DNA of 5,703 nt, from contig JALOTM010000076.1 of assembly GCA_025457905.1 (NCBI GenBank), positions 1 through 5,703 of the forward strand. The letters run 5' to 3'. This document shows positions 1-4,998 of the stretch, in pieces. The stretch is from Methanomassiliicoccales archaeon. GTDB taxonomy: Archaea; Thermoplasmatota; Thermoplasmata; Methanomassiliicoccales; UBA472. The first letter of the stretch is position 1; each line of letters opens with the position of its first letter. A program made the position numbers and the translations under genes. The notes below the pieces were generated by a model, which ran no database searches, was not told where the DNA came from, and was given only the letters and a program-made list of their open reading frames with translations.

Positions 1-434
1 CCTCCCTCCACGCCCAGGGCCAGCACCACCAGGAACAGCACCGGCTCGTAGGCCAGGATCTGCAGGAGCTCCCTCTGCGCCCCCAGGTGGGAGAAGGGGG
101 AGCGGGCGCTCAGAGCCCCGAGCACGACCATGACCGAGCCGGCGCTGGTCAGGAAGAAGGCGGCCACGATGTCCCCGCCGTAGAGGAGCATGGCCAGGGC
201 CAGCGCCTGGAAGAGCAGCGCGGCCAGGGCGAACCCTACCTGCCCCGGATTGATGACCTTCCTGTCCTTGGCCAGCAGCTTCCCCAGGTCGTAGAAGGGC
301 TGGAGGATGGGCGGGCCGACCCGGTTCTGCATGCGGGCGGTGAGCTTGCGGTCCAGACCCAGGAGCAGGCCGATGAGCACAGGGACCAGGAGCAGGAGCG
401 CGGTGGAGATGGCCAGCTGGCCGCCGTCTACCAA
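1..434 (-). CDS. NuoH/HyfC-like membrane subunit of group 4 hydrogenase-related complex (3' end outside window)
   Basis: This is an integral membrane subunit of the NuoH/HycD/HyfC/EchB family, which joins the peripheral arm to the ion-pumping arm in complex I and group 4 hydrogenases. About 144 residues are visible. They show a first hydrophobic helix (about residues 7-27), then the family signature on the following loop (RMQNRVGPP, then QPFYDLGKLLAKD), further hydrophobic segments, and the second conserved loop (SPFSHLGAQREL followed by AYEP). That loop carries the acidic and arginine residues typical of the quinone-side region in NuoH relatives. The chosen start is TTG at 432-434: GGAGGTGA lies just upstream at 439-446, and no ATG or GTG in this frame is better placed. 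The gene overlaps the stop of the upstream HyfB-like gene by 7 bp, which suggests translational coupling. The C-terminal half lies beyond the left edge. Family assignment is firm; the exact complex type is inferred from the neighbours. Confidence 0.9.
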   Translation of the reverse strand, partial: MVDGGQLAISTALLLLVPVLIGLLLGLDRKLTARMQNRVGPPILQPFYDLGKLLAKDRKVINPGQVGFALAALLFQALALAMLLYGGDIVAAFFLTSAGSVMVVLGALSARSPFSHLGAQRELLQILAYEPVLFLVVLALGVEG

Positions 435-2308
435 GGGCTCACCTCCTGGAGCAGGGGGAAGGCCAGGATGATGACCAGCAGCGCCATGGTGACCAGAACG
501 GACGCCGACTCCAGCGCCCGCTCGCCCTTGCCGGTGATGGGATAGGGGTTGGCGAGCTCGAACCCGCAGGGCTCGCCGCTGGTGTAGGGCGTGGACACCT
601 CCTCCTCGCCCACCTTGGCGAAGGAGGCTATGGCCGCGGCCGCCACCACCACGATGGTGACCAGGGCCAGCAGGGGCAGGCTCCCCAGGGACGTGGAGAG
701 CCACGACATATCCGAGGGAAGTAGGCCCAGGAAAGGCCCGAGCAGGTACTGGGCCAGGGGATCGATGAGGAAGGGGAGCGCCACCGCCCCCACCACCAGG
801 GCCCCGAGGGTCCATTTGAAGGCGGGGGCGAGAGGGTCCTTGGCCGGGGAGGGGGCTCTCGACCTCGGGCCCAGGGAGAAGGCCCGGCCCAGCCATTTGA
901 CGTAGTAGACGATGCTGGCGGCGAAGCCGATGGCCAGGGGGATGGCCAACAGGGGCATGGAGACCATGATCTCGCTGATCATCCACTTGGAGGCGAAGGC
1001 GCCGAAGGGCGGCAGCAGGATGGTCACCACGCCGACCAGGAGCGCGAAGGAGACGAAGGGCATCCTCTCCCTGAGGCCGGCCATGCCCTCGATGTCGTCG
1101 GACCCGGTCTCATGCTTGACCACCCCTACTGTGAGGAACAGCAGCGCCTTGGAGATGGCGTGGAAGAGCAGCAGCAGCATGCCGGCCAGGAGGGCGTCGG
1201 TGCTGCCTATGGCGGCGCACACCACGATCAGGCCCAGGTTGCCGATGGTCGAGTAGGCCAGCACCTTCTTGGAGCTGGTGCTGCCCATGGCCAGGACGGA
1301 GGTGGCCATGAAGGTGGCCGCCCCCGCCAGGGCCACCGGCCAGGAGAGCTCCTGGACCGAGCTGAGGGAGGGCGACAGGCGCAGAAGGAGGTACACCCCC
1401 AGGTTCACCATGGTGGAGGAGTGCAGAAGCGCGGACACGGGGGTCGGGGCCACCATCGCCCCCAGTAGCCAACGGTGGAAGGGCATCTGGGCGGACTTGG
1501 TGAAGGCGGCGATGGCCAGCAGGGCGAAGGGCAGCAGGGCCAAGCCGGCCAGGGCCGTCCCCGCCATCCCGGACAGCAGGACGGTGCCCAGCTCCTCGTA
1601 CGCTAGGATGATGGCCATGACGAAGGCCAGCCCCCCCGCCAAGGTGTACTTCAGAGCGGAGAGGGCCGCGGCCTCCGCCTCGGCGGTGCGCTCGTGCCTG
1701 ATCAGCAGGTAGGAGCAGAGGGTGGTCGCCTCCCAGAAGACCAGGAGCCATACCAGGCTGTTGCATATGACCGCGCCGTTCATGGCCGCCAGGAAGGCCA
1801 GCATGACGGCCATGAAGGACGCCCTGCGGGCGTCATGCTCCATGTACCGGAGCGCGTAGATGCAGATGAGGGACCCGACGATGGAGGTGATCAGCACTAG
1901 CTCCACGCTCAGCATGTCGATGACGATGACCGGGTCCGCCTCCTCCCCGAAGGTGAGGTACTCGAACCATGCCAGAGGGACGATCTGGGCCAAGGAGAGG
2001 AGGACCACCTCCCAGCTGCGCCTCCAGGCACCTATGGCCAAGAAGGTGGCCAGCAGGAGGAAGTCCAGGACGAGCAGCGCTGTGGGGAGCAGGTAGAGCT
2101 CCTCCGTCTCGATCTCGACCGACCCCGAGCCCTCCCAGGTGAGGAAGGCGAAGAGCGCTATGGAGAGGAAGATCAGGCCTGAGGAGCAGGCCGCGACCGC
2201 CAGCATGACCCACTTGGGACCGCGCAGCAGCAGGCAAAGGACCGAGGCCAAGGCTGGGACCGCGAGCAATAGGAGCGCAAGTAGCTGCCCGGCCTCCATT
2301 CGCGCCAT
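428..2308 (-). CDS. NuoL/HyfB-like proton-translocating antiporter subunit
   Basis: A polytopic membrane protein of about 626 residues from the Mrp antiporter/NuoL/HyfB family, the ion-pumping subunit of complex I-like and group 4 hydrogenase complexes. Hydrophobic helices fill most of its length. Numbered from the ATG at 2308, visible channel residues include Glu193 in FWEATTLCSY, Lys220 in SALKYTLAG, Lys271 and His278 in FTKSAQMPFHRW, His296 in LLHSSTMV, His383 and Lys387 in FHAISKALLF, and Lys441 in PPFGAFASKWM. These match the conserved Glu-Lys-His-Lys proton path of the family. A soluble stretch with YTSGEP precedes one last helix, as in hydrogenase-type relatives. Three starts are possible: GTG 2320, ATG 2308 and ATG 2299. 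None has a clear ribosome binding site, but a TATA-like box at 2325-2336 fits a leaderless or nearly leaderless message from 2308 or 2299. The next gene overlaps its 3' end. Confidence 0.93.
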   Translation of the reverse strand: MARMEAGQLLALLLLAVPALASVLCLLLRGPKWVMLAVAACSSGLIFLSIALFAFLTWEGSGSVEIETEELYLLPTALLVLDFLLLATFLAIGAWRRSWEVVLLSLAQIVPLAWFEYLTFGEEADPVIVIDMLSVELVLITSIVGSLICIYALRYMEHDARRASFMAVMLAFLAAMNGAVICNSLVWLLVFWEATTLCSYLLIRHERTAEAEAAALSALKYTLAGGLAFVMAIILAYEELGTVLLSGMAGTALAGLALLPFALLAIAAFTKSAQMPFHRWLLGAMVAPTPVSALLHSSTMVNLGVYLLLRLSPSLSSVQELSWPVALAGAATFMATSVLAMGSTSSKKVLAYSTIGNLGLIVVCAAIGSTDALLAGMLLLLFHAISKALLFLTVGVVKHETGSDDIEGMAGLRERMPFVSFALLVGVVTILLPPFGAFASKWMISEIMVSMPLLAIPLAIGFAASIVYYVKWLGRAFSLGPRSRAPSPAKDPLAPAFKWTLGALVVGAVALPFLIDPLAQYLLGPFLGLLPSDMSWLSTSLGSLPLLALVTIVVVAAAAIASFAKVGEEEVSTPYTSGEPCGFELANPYPITGKGERALESASVLVTMALLVIILAFPLLQEVSPW

Positions 2309-2324
2309 AACAGGGCGCACGAAG

Positions 2325-2336
2325 TAAATCTAGTTT
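2325..2336 (-). promoter_or_regulatory. possible TATA box for the HyfB-like gene
   Basis: On the minus strand this reads AAACTAGATTTA, an AT-rich patch in GC-rich surroundings, about 20-30 bases before the candidate ATG starts at 2308 and 2299. That spacing is what an archaeal TATA box needs for a leaderless transcript, and no ribosome binding site is seen before either ATG. The match to the TATA consensus is loose, so the call is tentative. Confidence 0.35.
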
Positions 2337-2419
2337 CCCTGAAGGGGGCTCCATGGACGTTATCAGCGGAAGAAATCGGGGCCGAGAATCCGATCCGATT
2401 TCGCCCCTTGATAATCAGG

Positions 2420-2439
2420 GTCCGGGCGCGTCCGGGCGC
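2420..2439. repeat. two tandem copies of a 10-bp unit
   Basis: GTCCGGGCGC occurs twice head to tail with no gap in the intergenic region. A 10-bp period is about one helical turn, so a protein could bind both copies on the same face of the DNA. With only two short GC-rich copies in a GC-rich genome, chance is a real alternative. Confidence 0.6.
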
Positions 2440-2464
2440 ACATCCGCCGGCTGGCACGGCTCGG

Positions 2465-2474
2465 GTGCGCGCAC
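2465..2474. repeat. 10-bp perfect palindrome GTGCGCGCAC
   Basis: A self-complementary decamer in the intergenic region, next to the start of the AT-rich island. It could be a protein-binding site, but alternating GC sequence forms such palindromes easily by chance. Confidence 0.4.
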
Positions 2475-2482
2475 GCGCCAAT

Positions 2483-2500
2483 GTTATCTCTTTAGATAAC
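2483..2500. promoter_or_regulatory. inverted repeat, likely operator
   Basis: The sequence is GTTATCT, a 4-base spacer CTTT, then AGATAAC: a perfect 7-bp inverted repeat at the upstream edge of the AT-rich island before the archaellin-like gene. It lies 8 bases upstream of the A-rich box at 2508-2519, where a repressor or activator of that promoter would act. Each half contains the GATAA motif that recurs in this region. It is unlikely to be a terminator because no gene ends just upstream on either strand and no T tract follows. Confidence 0.5.
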
Positions 2501-2507
2501 GATTCAC

Positions 2508-2560
2508 AATTAAAAAGAAAGGTGAATGCATAACTTGATAATACCTCCCGATAATACTAA
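2508..2560 (+). promoter_or_regulatory. AT-rich promoter region of the archaellin-like gene
   Basis: Candidate TATA elements are the AATTAAAAAGAA patch at 2508-2519 and the TTGATAATAC patch at 2535-2544. The first would place a transcript start near 2535-2540; the second would place it near 2560-2565. Either gives a 5' leader that includes the ribosome binding site at 2587-2595. GATAATAC is repeated directly at 2537-2544 and 2550-2557, 13 bp apart, so one copy may be a regulator site rather than a TATA box. Confidence 0.45.
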
Positions 2561-2586
2561 AGCGCGGCCGGGGGAGAGGGCCGCGA

Positions 2587-2595
2587 GGGAGGGGG
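2587..2595 (+). promoter_or_regulatory. ribosome binding site of the archaellin-like gene
   Basis: GGGAGGGGG lies five bases before the ATG at 2601. It fixes the start there rather than at the ATG at 2526, which has no comparable site and would add 25 residues in front of the signal peptide. Confidence 0.7.
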
Positions 2596-2600
2596 CGCAG

Positions 2601-3194
2601 ATGCGCAAGAGGCTCAGCAAGGACTCGTGGGGCGACGCGGGGATCGGGACCACGGTGCTCTTCATCACCATGGTGCTGACGGCAACGGGGGCGGCGAGCG
2701 TGGTCATCGAGCAGACGACCGAGCAGCAGGCGCAGGCGAGCACCACCGCCATCGACGCCCTGGTGGACGTGTCCAAGGGACTGTGGGTGCTCCAGGTTCT
2801 GGGTCATGCCAGCGGCGGCGAGGTCGACCGCTTGGAGGTCTACCTCAAGCTGCAGCCCGGGAGCCCGGAGGTGGACATGGACGATGTGGCCCTGCTCATG
2901 ACGTGCCGTGACCGGCGCCAGGACATGACCTTCAACTCCACTTCCGCCTCCTCGTCCACGTACCTCTGCCAGCTGGCCATGGGACGCTCGGACGCCAGCC
3001 AGCAATGGGACGAGTACCACGTCCTGGGCTACATGGACGTGGCCAAGGTGACTATCTCCGATGACGATGGGGACCTGGGCCTGGGCTCCAACGAACATGT
3101 CTCGCTGCTCTTCCTGCCCGCCTCCGGGCTGGGGCTGGAGTACGGCCTGAGGCTGCCCCTGATCTGCCAGGACGGCTGGTTCGTCATCAGCTGA
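2601..3194 (+). CDS. archaellin-like protein (class III signal peptide, type IV pilin fold)
   Basis: A 197-residue secreted filament subunit related to archaellins (FlaB/ArlB). The N-terminus has the class III signal layout: a short basic leader (MRKRLSKDSWG), then a predicted prepilin-peptidase cut after Gly11, then DAGIGTTVLF leading into a hydrophobic helix to about residue 36. This matches the archaellin pattern of Gly at -1, Gly at +3 and an IGT start to the helix. The following residues (EQQAQASTTA, then a DVSKG segment, then RLEVYLKLQPGSP) resemble the archaellin transition from helix to beta domain. Three cysteines (102, 123, 189) and one Asn-X-Ser/Thr sequon (NST, 112-114) are visible. 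Trp at -2 is unusual, as Lys or Arg is common there. No other archaellum gene (ArlF, G, H, I, J) is in view, so it may instead be an adhesion or other archaellin-like pilin. Confidence 0.85.
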   Translation: MRKRLSKDSWGDAGIGTTVLFITMVLTATGAASVVIEQTTEQQAQASTTAIDALVDVSKGLWVLQVLGHASGGEVDRLEVYLKLQPGSPEVDMDDVALLMTCRDRRQDMTFNSTSASSSTYLCQLAMGRSDASQQWDEYHVLGYMDVAKVTISDDDGDLGLGSNEHVSLLFLPASGLGLEYGLRLPLICQDGWFVIS

Positions 3195-3207
3195 GGCTGG
3201 GCGCCCG

Positions 3208-3218
3208 CAAACTTAATG
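3208..3218 (+). promoter_or_regulatory. possible TATA box before the universal stress protein gene
   Basis: CAAACTTAATG is a short AT-rich stretch in the 62-bp gap after the archaellin stop. It would set a transcript start near 3238-3243, just ahead of the ribosome binding site at 3245-3249. If real, the stress protein and phosphoesterase genes form their own unit; otherwise they may be read through from the pilin gene. Confidence 0.35.
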
Positions 3219-3244
3219 CCGATGAGGTAGATTCTCTGCCATCG

Positions 3245-3249
3245 GGAGG
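3245..3249 (+). promoter_or_regulatory. ribosome binding site that points to an ACG start
   Basis: GGAGG sits seven bases before the ACG at 3257, a normal spacing. The ATG at 3251 is only one base away and is followed at once by an in-frame TGA. The GTG at 3253 is three bases away and in the wrong frame. The site therefore marks a start at 3257 although that codon is not ATG, GTG or TTG. Confidence 0.55.
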
Positions 3250-3256
3250 GATGTGA

Positions 3257-3646
3257 ACGAACCTGCTGCTGGCGACTGATGGCAAGCCCCACTCCGAGAA
3301 GGCCGTTAGGTATGCTTTGGATTACGCTTCCCTGCGCAAGGCGCACCTGTTCATAGTCTTCGTGGTGAGCCCCAAGGCGGAGGAGGACAAGGAGAGGCTC
3401 ATCAAGCAGGGCATGGGTGTGCTCGAGGAGCTGAAGGGGCGCGCGGCCAAGGAGGGCTTGGCGGTCACGACCATGCTCGAGGCCGGGAACCCCTACGAGG
3501 CGATACTCAACGCCGCCGACCGAGCCAAGGCCGAGGCCATCGTGGTCGGGACCTCCGGCAAGACGGCCATCGACCGGGTCCTCATCGGCTCGGTCTCCGA
3601 GTACATCGTGCGCAACTCCAAGTGCACGGTCATCGTCGTCAAGTGA
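3257..3646 (+). CDS. universal stress protein, UspA family; start codon irregular
   Basis: A single-domain universal stress protein of 129 residues if read from ACG at 3257, a small cytoplasmic nucleotide-binding protein. The N-terminus from that codon (NLLLATDGKPHSEKAVRYAL) is the usual first strand plus the Asp of the ATDG motif (Asp8). The C-terminal half carries the ATP-binding pattern G-2x-G-9x-G-S (Gly98, Gly101, Gly111, Ser112), followed by the last strand CTVIVV. The reading frame is closed upstream by TGA at 3254-3256, and no ATG, GTG or TTG precedes the conserved first strand. The first standard start is TTG at 3317, which would remove strand one and Asp8. Either translation begins at ACG, or a start codon was lost by mutation (ATG to ACG is one change), or there is a sequence error. 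The 2H phosphoesterase gene follows 10 bases downstream, so the two are probably co-transcribed. Confidence 0.85.
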   Translation, partial: TNLLLATDGKPHSEKAVRYALDYASLRKAHLFIVFVVSPKAEEDKERLIKQGMGVLEELKGRAAKEGLAVTTMLEAGNPYEAILNAADRAKAEAIVVGTSGKTAIDRVLIGSVSEYIVRNSKCTVIVVK

Positions 3647-3656
3647 AGGGGTGGGC

Positions 3657-4208
3657 ATGCGCCACGTGGTCGTCCTCTACCTGGATGAGGGCAGCGAGGG
3701 CAGGATGCGCCAGGCGCAGGCCAGGCTGGCCAAGGAGGGCTTTGCCACGCCATCGCAGGCCGCGCCCGAGCTGCGGCCCCACCTCACCCTGGTGAGCCTG
3801 GGGGGAGTGGAGGACGAGCCCACGCTGATGGACATCGTCCGCCGCTACGCCTACGAGCGGGCGCCCTTGGGGCTGCGCCTGGAGTCGCTCGGGGTCTTCC
3901 CCTCCAGCGGCGTGGTCTTCCTGGCACCGGCCCCCTCGTCGGCGCTCCTGAAGGACCACGAGGAGCTGTACGACCGGGCGGACCGGCAGCAGCTGGTGGC
4001 CGACCGGCGCTATGCCCCGGACTCCTGGACCCCGCACTGCACCATCGCCGCGGGCCTGCCCCGCGAGAGGCTGGGAAGGGCCGTGGAGCTCGTCCTGGAG
4101 GAGGTGAAGCTGCCCATGATCTCCATGGTCGGCTCGGTGGGCATCCTCAGGGTGGCGAACGACCCCGTGAGGATAGAGAGGGTGCGCGACTTCGAATGGG
4201 GGCGCTGA
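3657..4208 (+). CDS. 2H phosphoesterase / 2'-5' RNA ligase-like protein
   Basis: A 183-residue cytoplasmic protein with the two His-x-Thr motifs that define the 2H phosphoesterase superfamily (LigT/ThpR, cyclic phosphodiesterases): HLTL at residues 42-45 and HCTI at 127-130. The spacing of about 85 residues and the length of 180-190 residues are usual for the family. Members act on 2',3'-cyclic phosphate or 2'-5' linked RNA or nucleotides; the substrate here cannot be told from sequence. ATG at 3657 is preferred over the in-frame GTG at 3651, because the protein then opens directly with the first strand (MRHVVVLYL) and a GGGGTGG stretch lies upstream. The gene follows the universal stress protein gene by 10 bases and ends tail to tail with the small-subunit gene, one base separating the stops. 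Confidence 0.85.
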   Translation: MRHVVVLYLDEGSEGRMRQAQARLAKEGFATPSQAAPELRPHLTLVSLGGVEDEPTLMDIVRRYAYERAPLGLRLESLGVFPSSGVVFLAPAPSSALLKDHEELYDRADRQQLVADRRYAPDSWTPHCTIAAGLPRERLGRAVELVLEEVKLPMISMVGSVGILRVANDPVRIERVRDFEWGR

Positions 4209-4217
4209 CTCAGCGCC
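4201..4217. terminator. palindrome holding both convergent stop codons; possible two-way hairpin
   Basis: GGCGCTGA, one base C, then TCAGCGCC. The two arms are the last codons and stops of the converging phosphoesterase and small-subunit genes, so both genes end in the same eight bases. As RNA it could fold as a 7-bp stem with a 3-base loop on either strand. No T tract follows in either direction, so a terminator role is only a suggestion. Confidence 0.35.
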
Positions 4218-4989
4218 GCTTCCCTTCCAGCTTGCCCACCGCCACCAGGAAGGCGTGGATTATAGCCTCCGGGCGCGGCGGGCAGCCGGGTATGTAGACG
4301 TCGACTGGCAAGACCTTGTCCACGCCCCCCGCGGAGGCGTACCCTTCCTTGAACATCCCGCCCGAGCAGGCGCAGGCGCCCATGGCCATGACCATCTTGG
4401 GGTCGGGCGTGGCCTTGTAGGTCTGCATCAGGGCATGTTCCATGTTCCTGGTAACCGGGCCGGTCACCAGCAGCACGTCGGCGTGGCGCGGGCTGGCCAC
4501 GATGTGCAACCCGAACCTCTCAATGTCATGGACGGCGTTGGTAAGGGCGTTGACCTCCACCTCGCAGGCGTTGCACGAGCCTGCGTCCACCTCCCGGACC
4601 GCCAGCGAGCGCCCGAAGGCCTTGCGCACCCGGGCATCTAGCTTCCTGCCGAGCGCTTCGACGCTTTGGGCCTGCGCGGGCCTCAGCAGACCCTCCCGGG
4701 AGGGCGAGGAGAGCTCGAACTCCATGCTCATGCGCCACGCTCCCTCGGGGCAGGCACGGACGCACTCCCCGCAGAATATGCACGTCCCCAAATCCAGCTC
4801 CAGGCGGCCCTCGCGGGGGCGTATGGCCTGGACGGGGCAGGCGGCGGCGCAATGGCCGTGCGACCTGCAGCGCGATGCGTCGAGCACCGGCATGCCCATA
4901 TGCCCCTCGTGCGGCCTGTACTCCTCCTCAGGGTAGCTGGACGTCACCACGCCCTTGCGCATGACCCCTTTCCTGATCGTCTCCAGCAT
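4210..4989 (-). CDS. fused ferredoxin / NuoB-like small subunit of group 4 hydrogenase-related complex
   Basis: A 259-residue two-domain electron-transfer protein. Residues about 33-90 form a 2x[4Fe-4S] ferredoxin domain: the second motif is complete (Cys70, 73, 76, 80, CIFCGECVRACP), but the first reads CRSHGHCAAACP, with Cys41, 47 and 51 and His44 in place of the second Cys. Residues about 125-255 form the NuoB/HycG/EchC small-subunit domain with the proximal (N2-type) cluster ligands Cys139 and Cys142 (GSCNAC, the CxxC form of hydrogenases rather than the tandem CC of complex I), Cys206 (GACACSGG) and Cys236 (PGCPPRPE). It should pass electrons to the site shared with the large subunit. 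The ATG start at 4989 has GGTGAG at 4993-4998 and lies 9 bases after the large-subunit stop, so the two are one operon. Similar ferredoxin/small-subunit fusions occur in hydrogenase-related complexes. Confidence 0.9.
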   Translation of the reverse strand: MLETIRKGVMRKGVVTSSYPEEEYRPHEGHMGMPVLDASRCRSHGHCAAACPVQAIRPREGRLELDLGTCIFCGECVRACPEGAWRMSMEFELSSPSREGLLRPAQAQSVEALGRKLDARVRKAFGRSLAVREVDAGSCNACEVEVNALTNAVHDIERFGLHIVASPRHADVLLVTGPVTRNMEHALMQTYKATPDPKMVMAMGACACSGGMFKEGYASAGGVDKVLPVDVYIPGCPPRPEAIIHAFLVAVGKLEGKRR

Positions 4990-4998
4990 CTTCTCACC

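Larger units (their letters stand above)
2309..2600. promoter_or_regulatory. divergent intergenic control region between HyfB-like and archaellin-like genes
   Basis: No gene is supported in these roughly 290 bases. They separate two divergently oriented genes and should hold both promoters. The left and middle parts are GC-rich, with a tandem repeat at 2420-2439 and a palindrome at 2465-2474. An AT-rich island follows at about 2481-2560, with an inverted repeat, a short direct repeat and A/T-rich boxes. The motif GATAA, or its complement TTATC, occurs six times: 2360-2364, 2410-2414, 2484-2488, 2495-2499, 2537-2541 and 2550-2554. The layout suggests shared regulation of the two genes, but no regulator is identified. 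Confidence 0.6.

Noticed and set aside
87..545. Plus-strand open frame opposite the HyfC-like gene
   Set aside because: Its translation is Gly/Gln/Glu-rich low complexity, while the minus strand encodes clear NuoH-family signatures.
1110..1766. Minus-strand open frame inside the HyfB-like gene in another frame
   Set aside because: Composition is Gly/Arg/Pro/His-rich, and the overlapping HyfB frame carries all conserved channel residues.
2173..2481. Minus-strand open frame across the intergenic region
   Set aside because: It overlaps the start of the HyfB-like gene in another frame, is Arg/Cys-rich, shows no motif and runs through probable promoter DNA.
2526..2600. An upstream ATG at 2526 that would extend the archaellin-like protein by 25 residues
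   Set aside because: The extension would precede the short class III signal peptide, lies in the promoter/leader region, and the ATG at 2601 has a strong ribosome binding site.
2484..3098. Long minus-strand open frame opposite the archaellin-like gene
   Set aside because: It mirrors a clear gene, has low-complexity His/Gly/Arg/Leu composition, and shows no recognisable domain; typical of antisense frames in GC-rich DNA.
3317..3646. TTG at 3317 as the start of the universal stress protein
   Set aside because: It would delete the conserved first strand and the ATP-binding Asp, both encoded in frame just upstream, and has no ribosome binding site.
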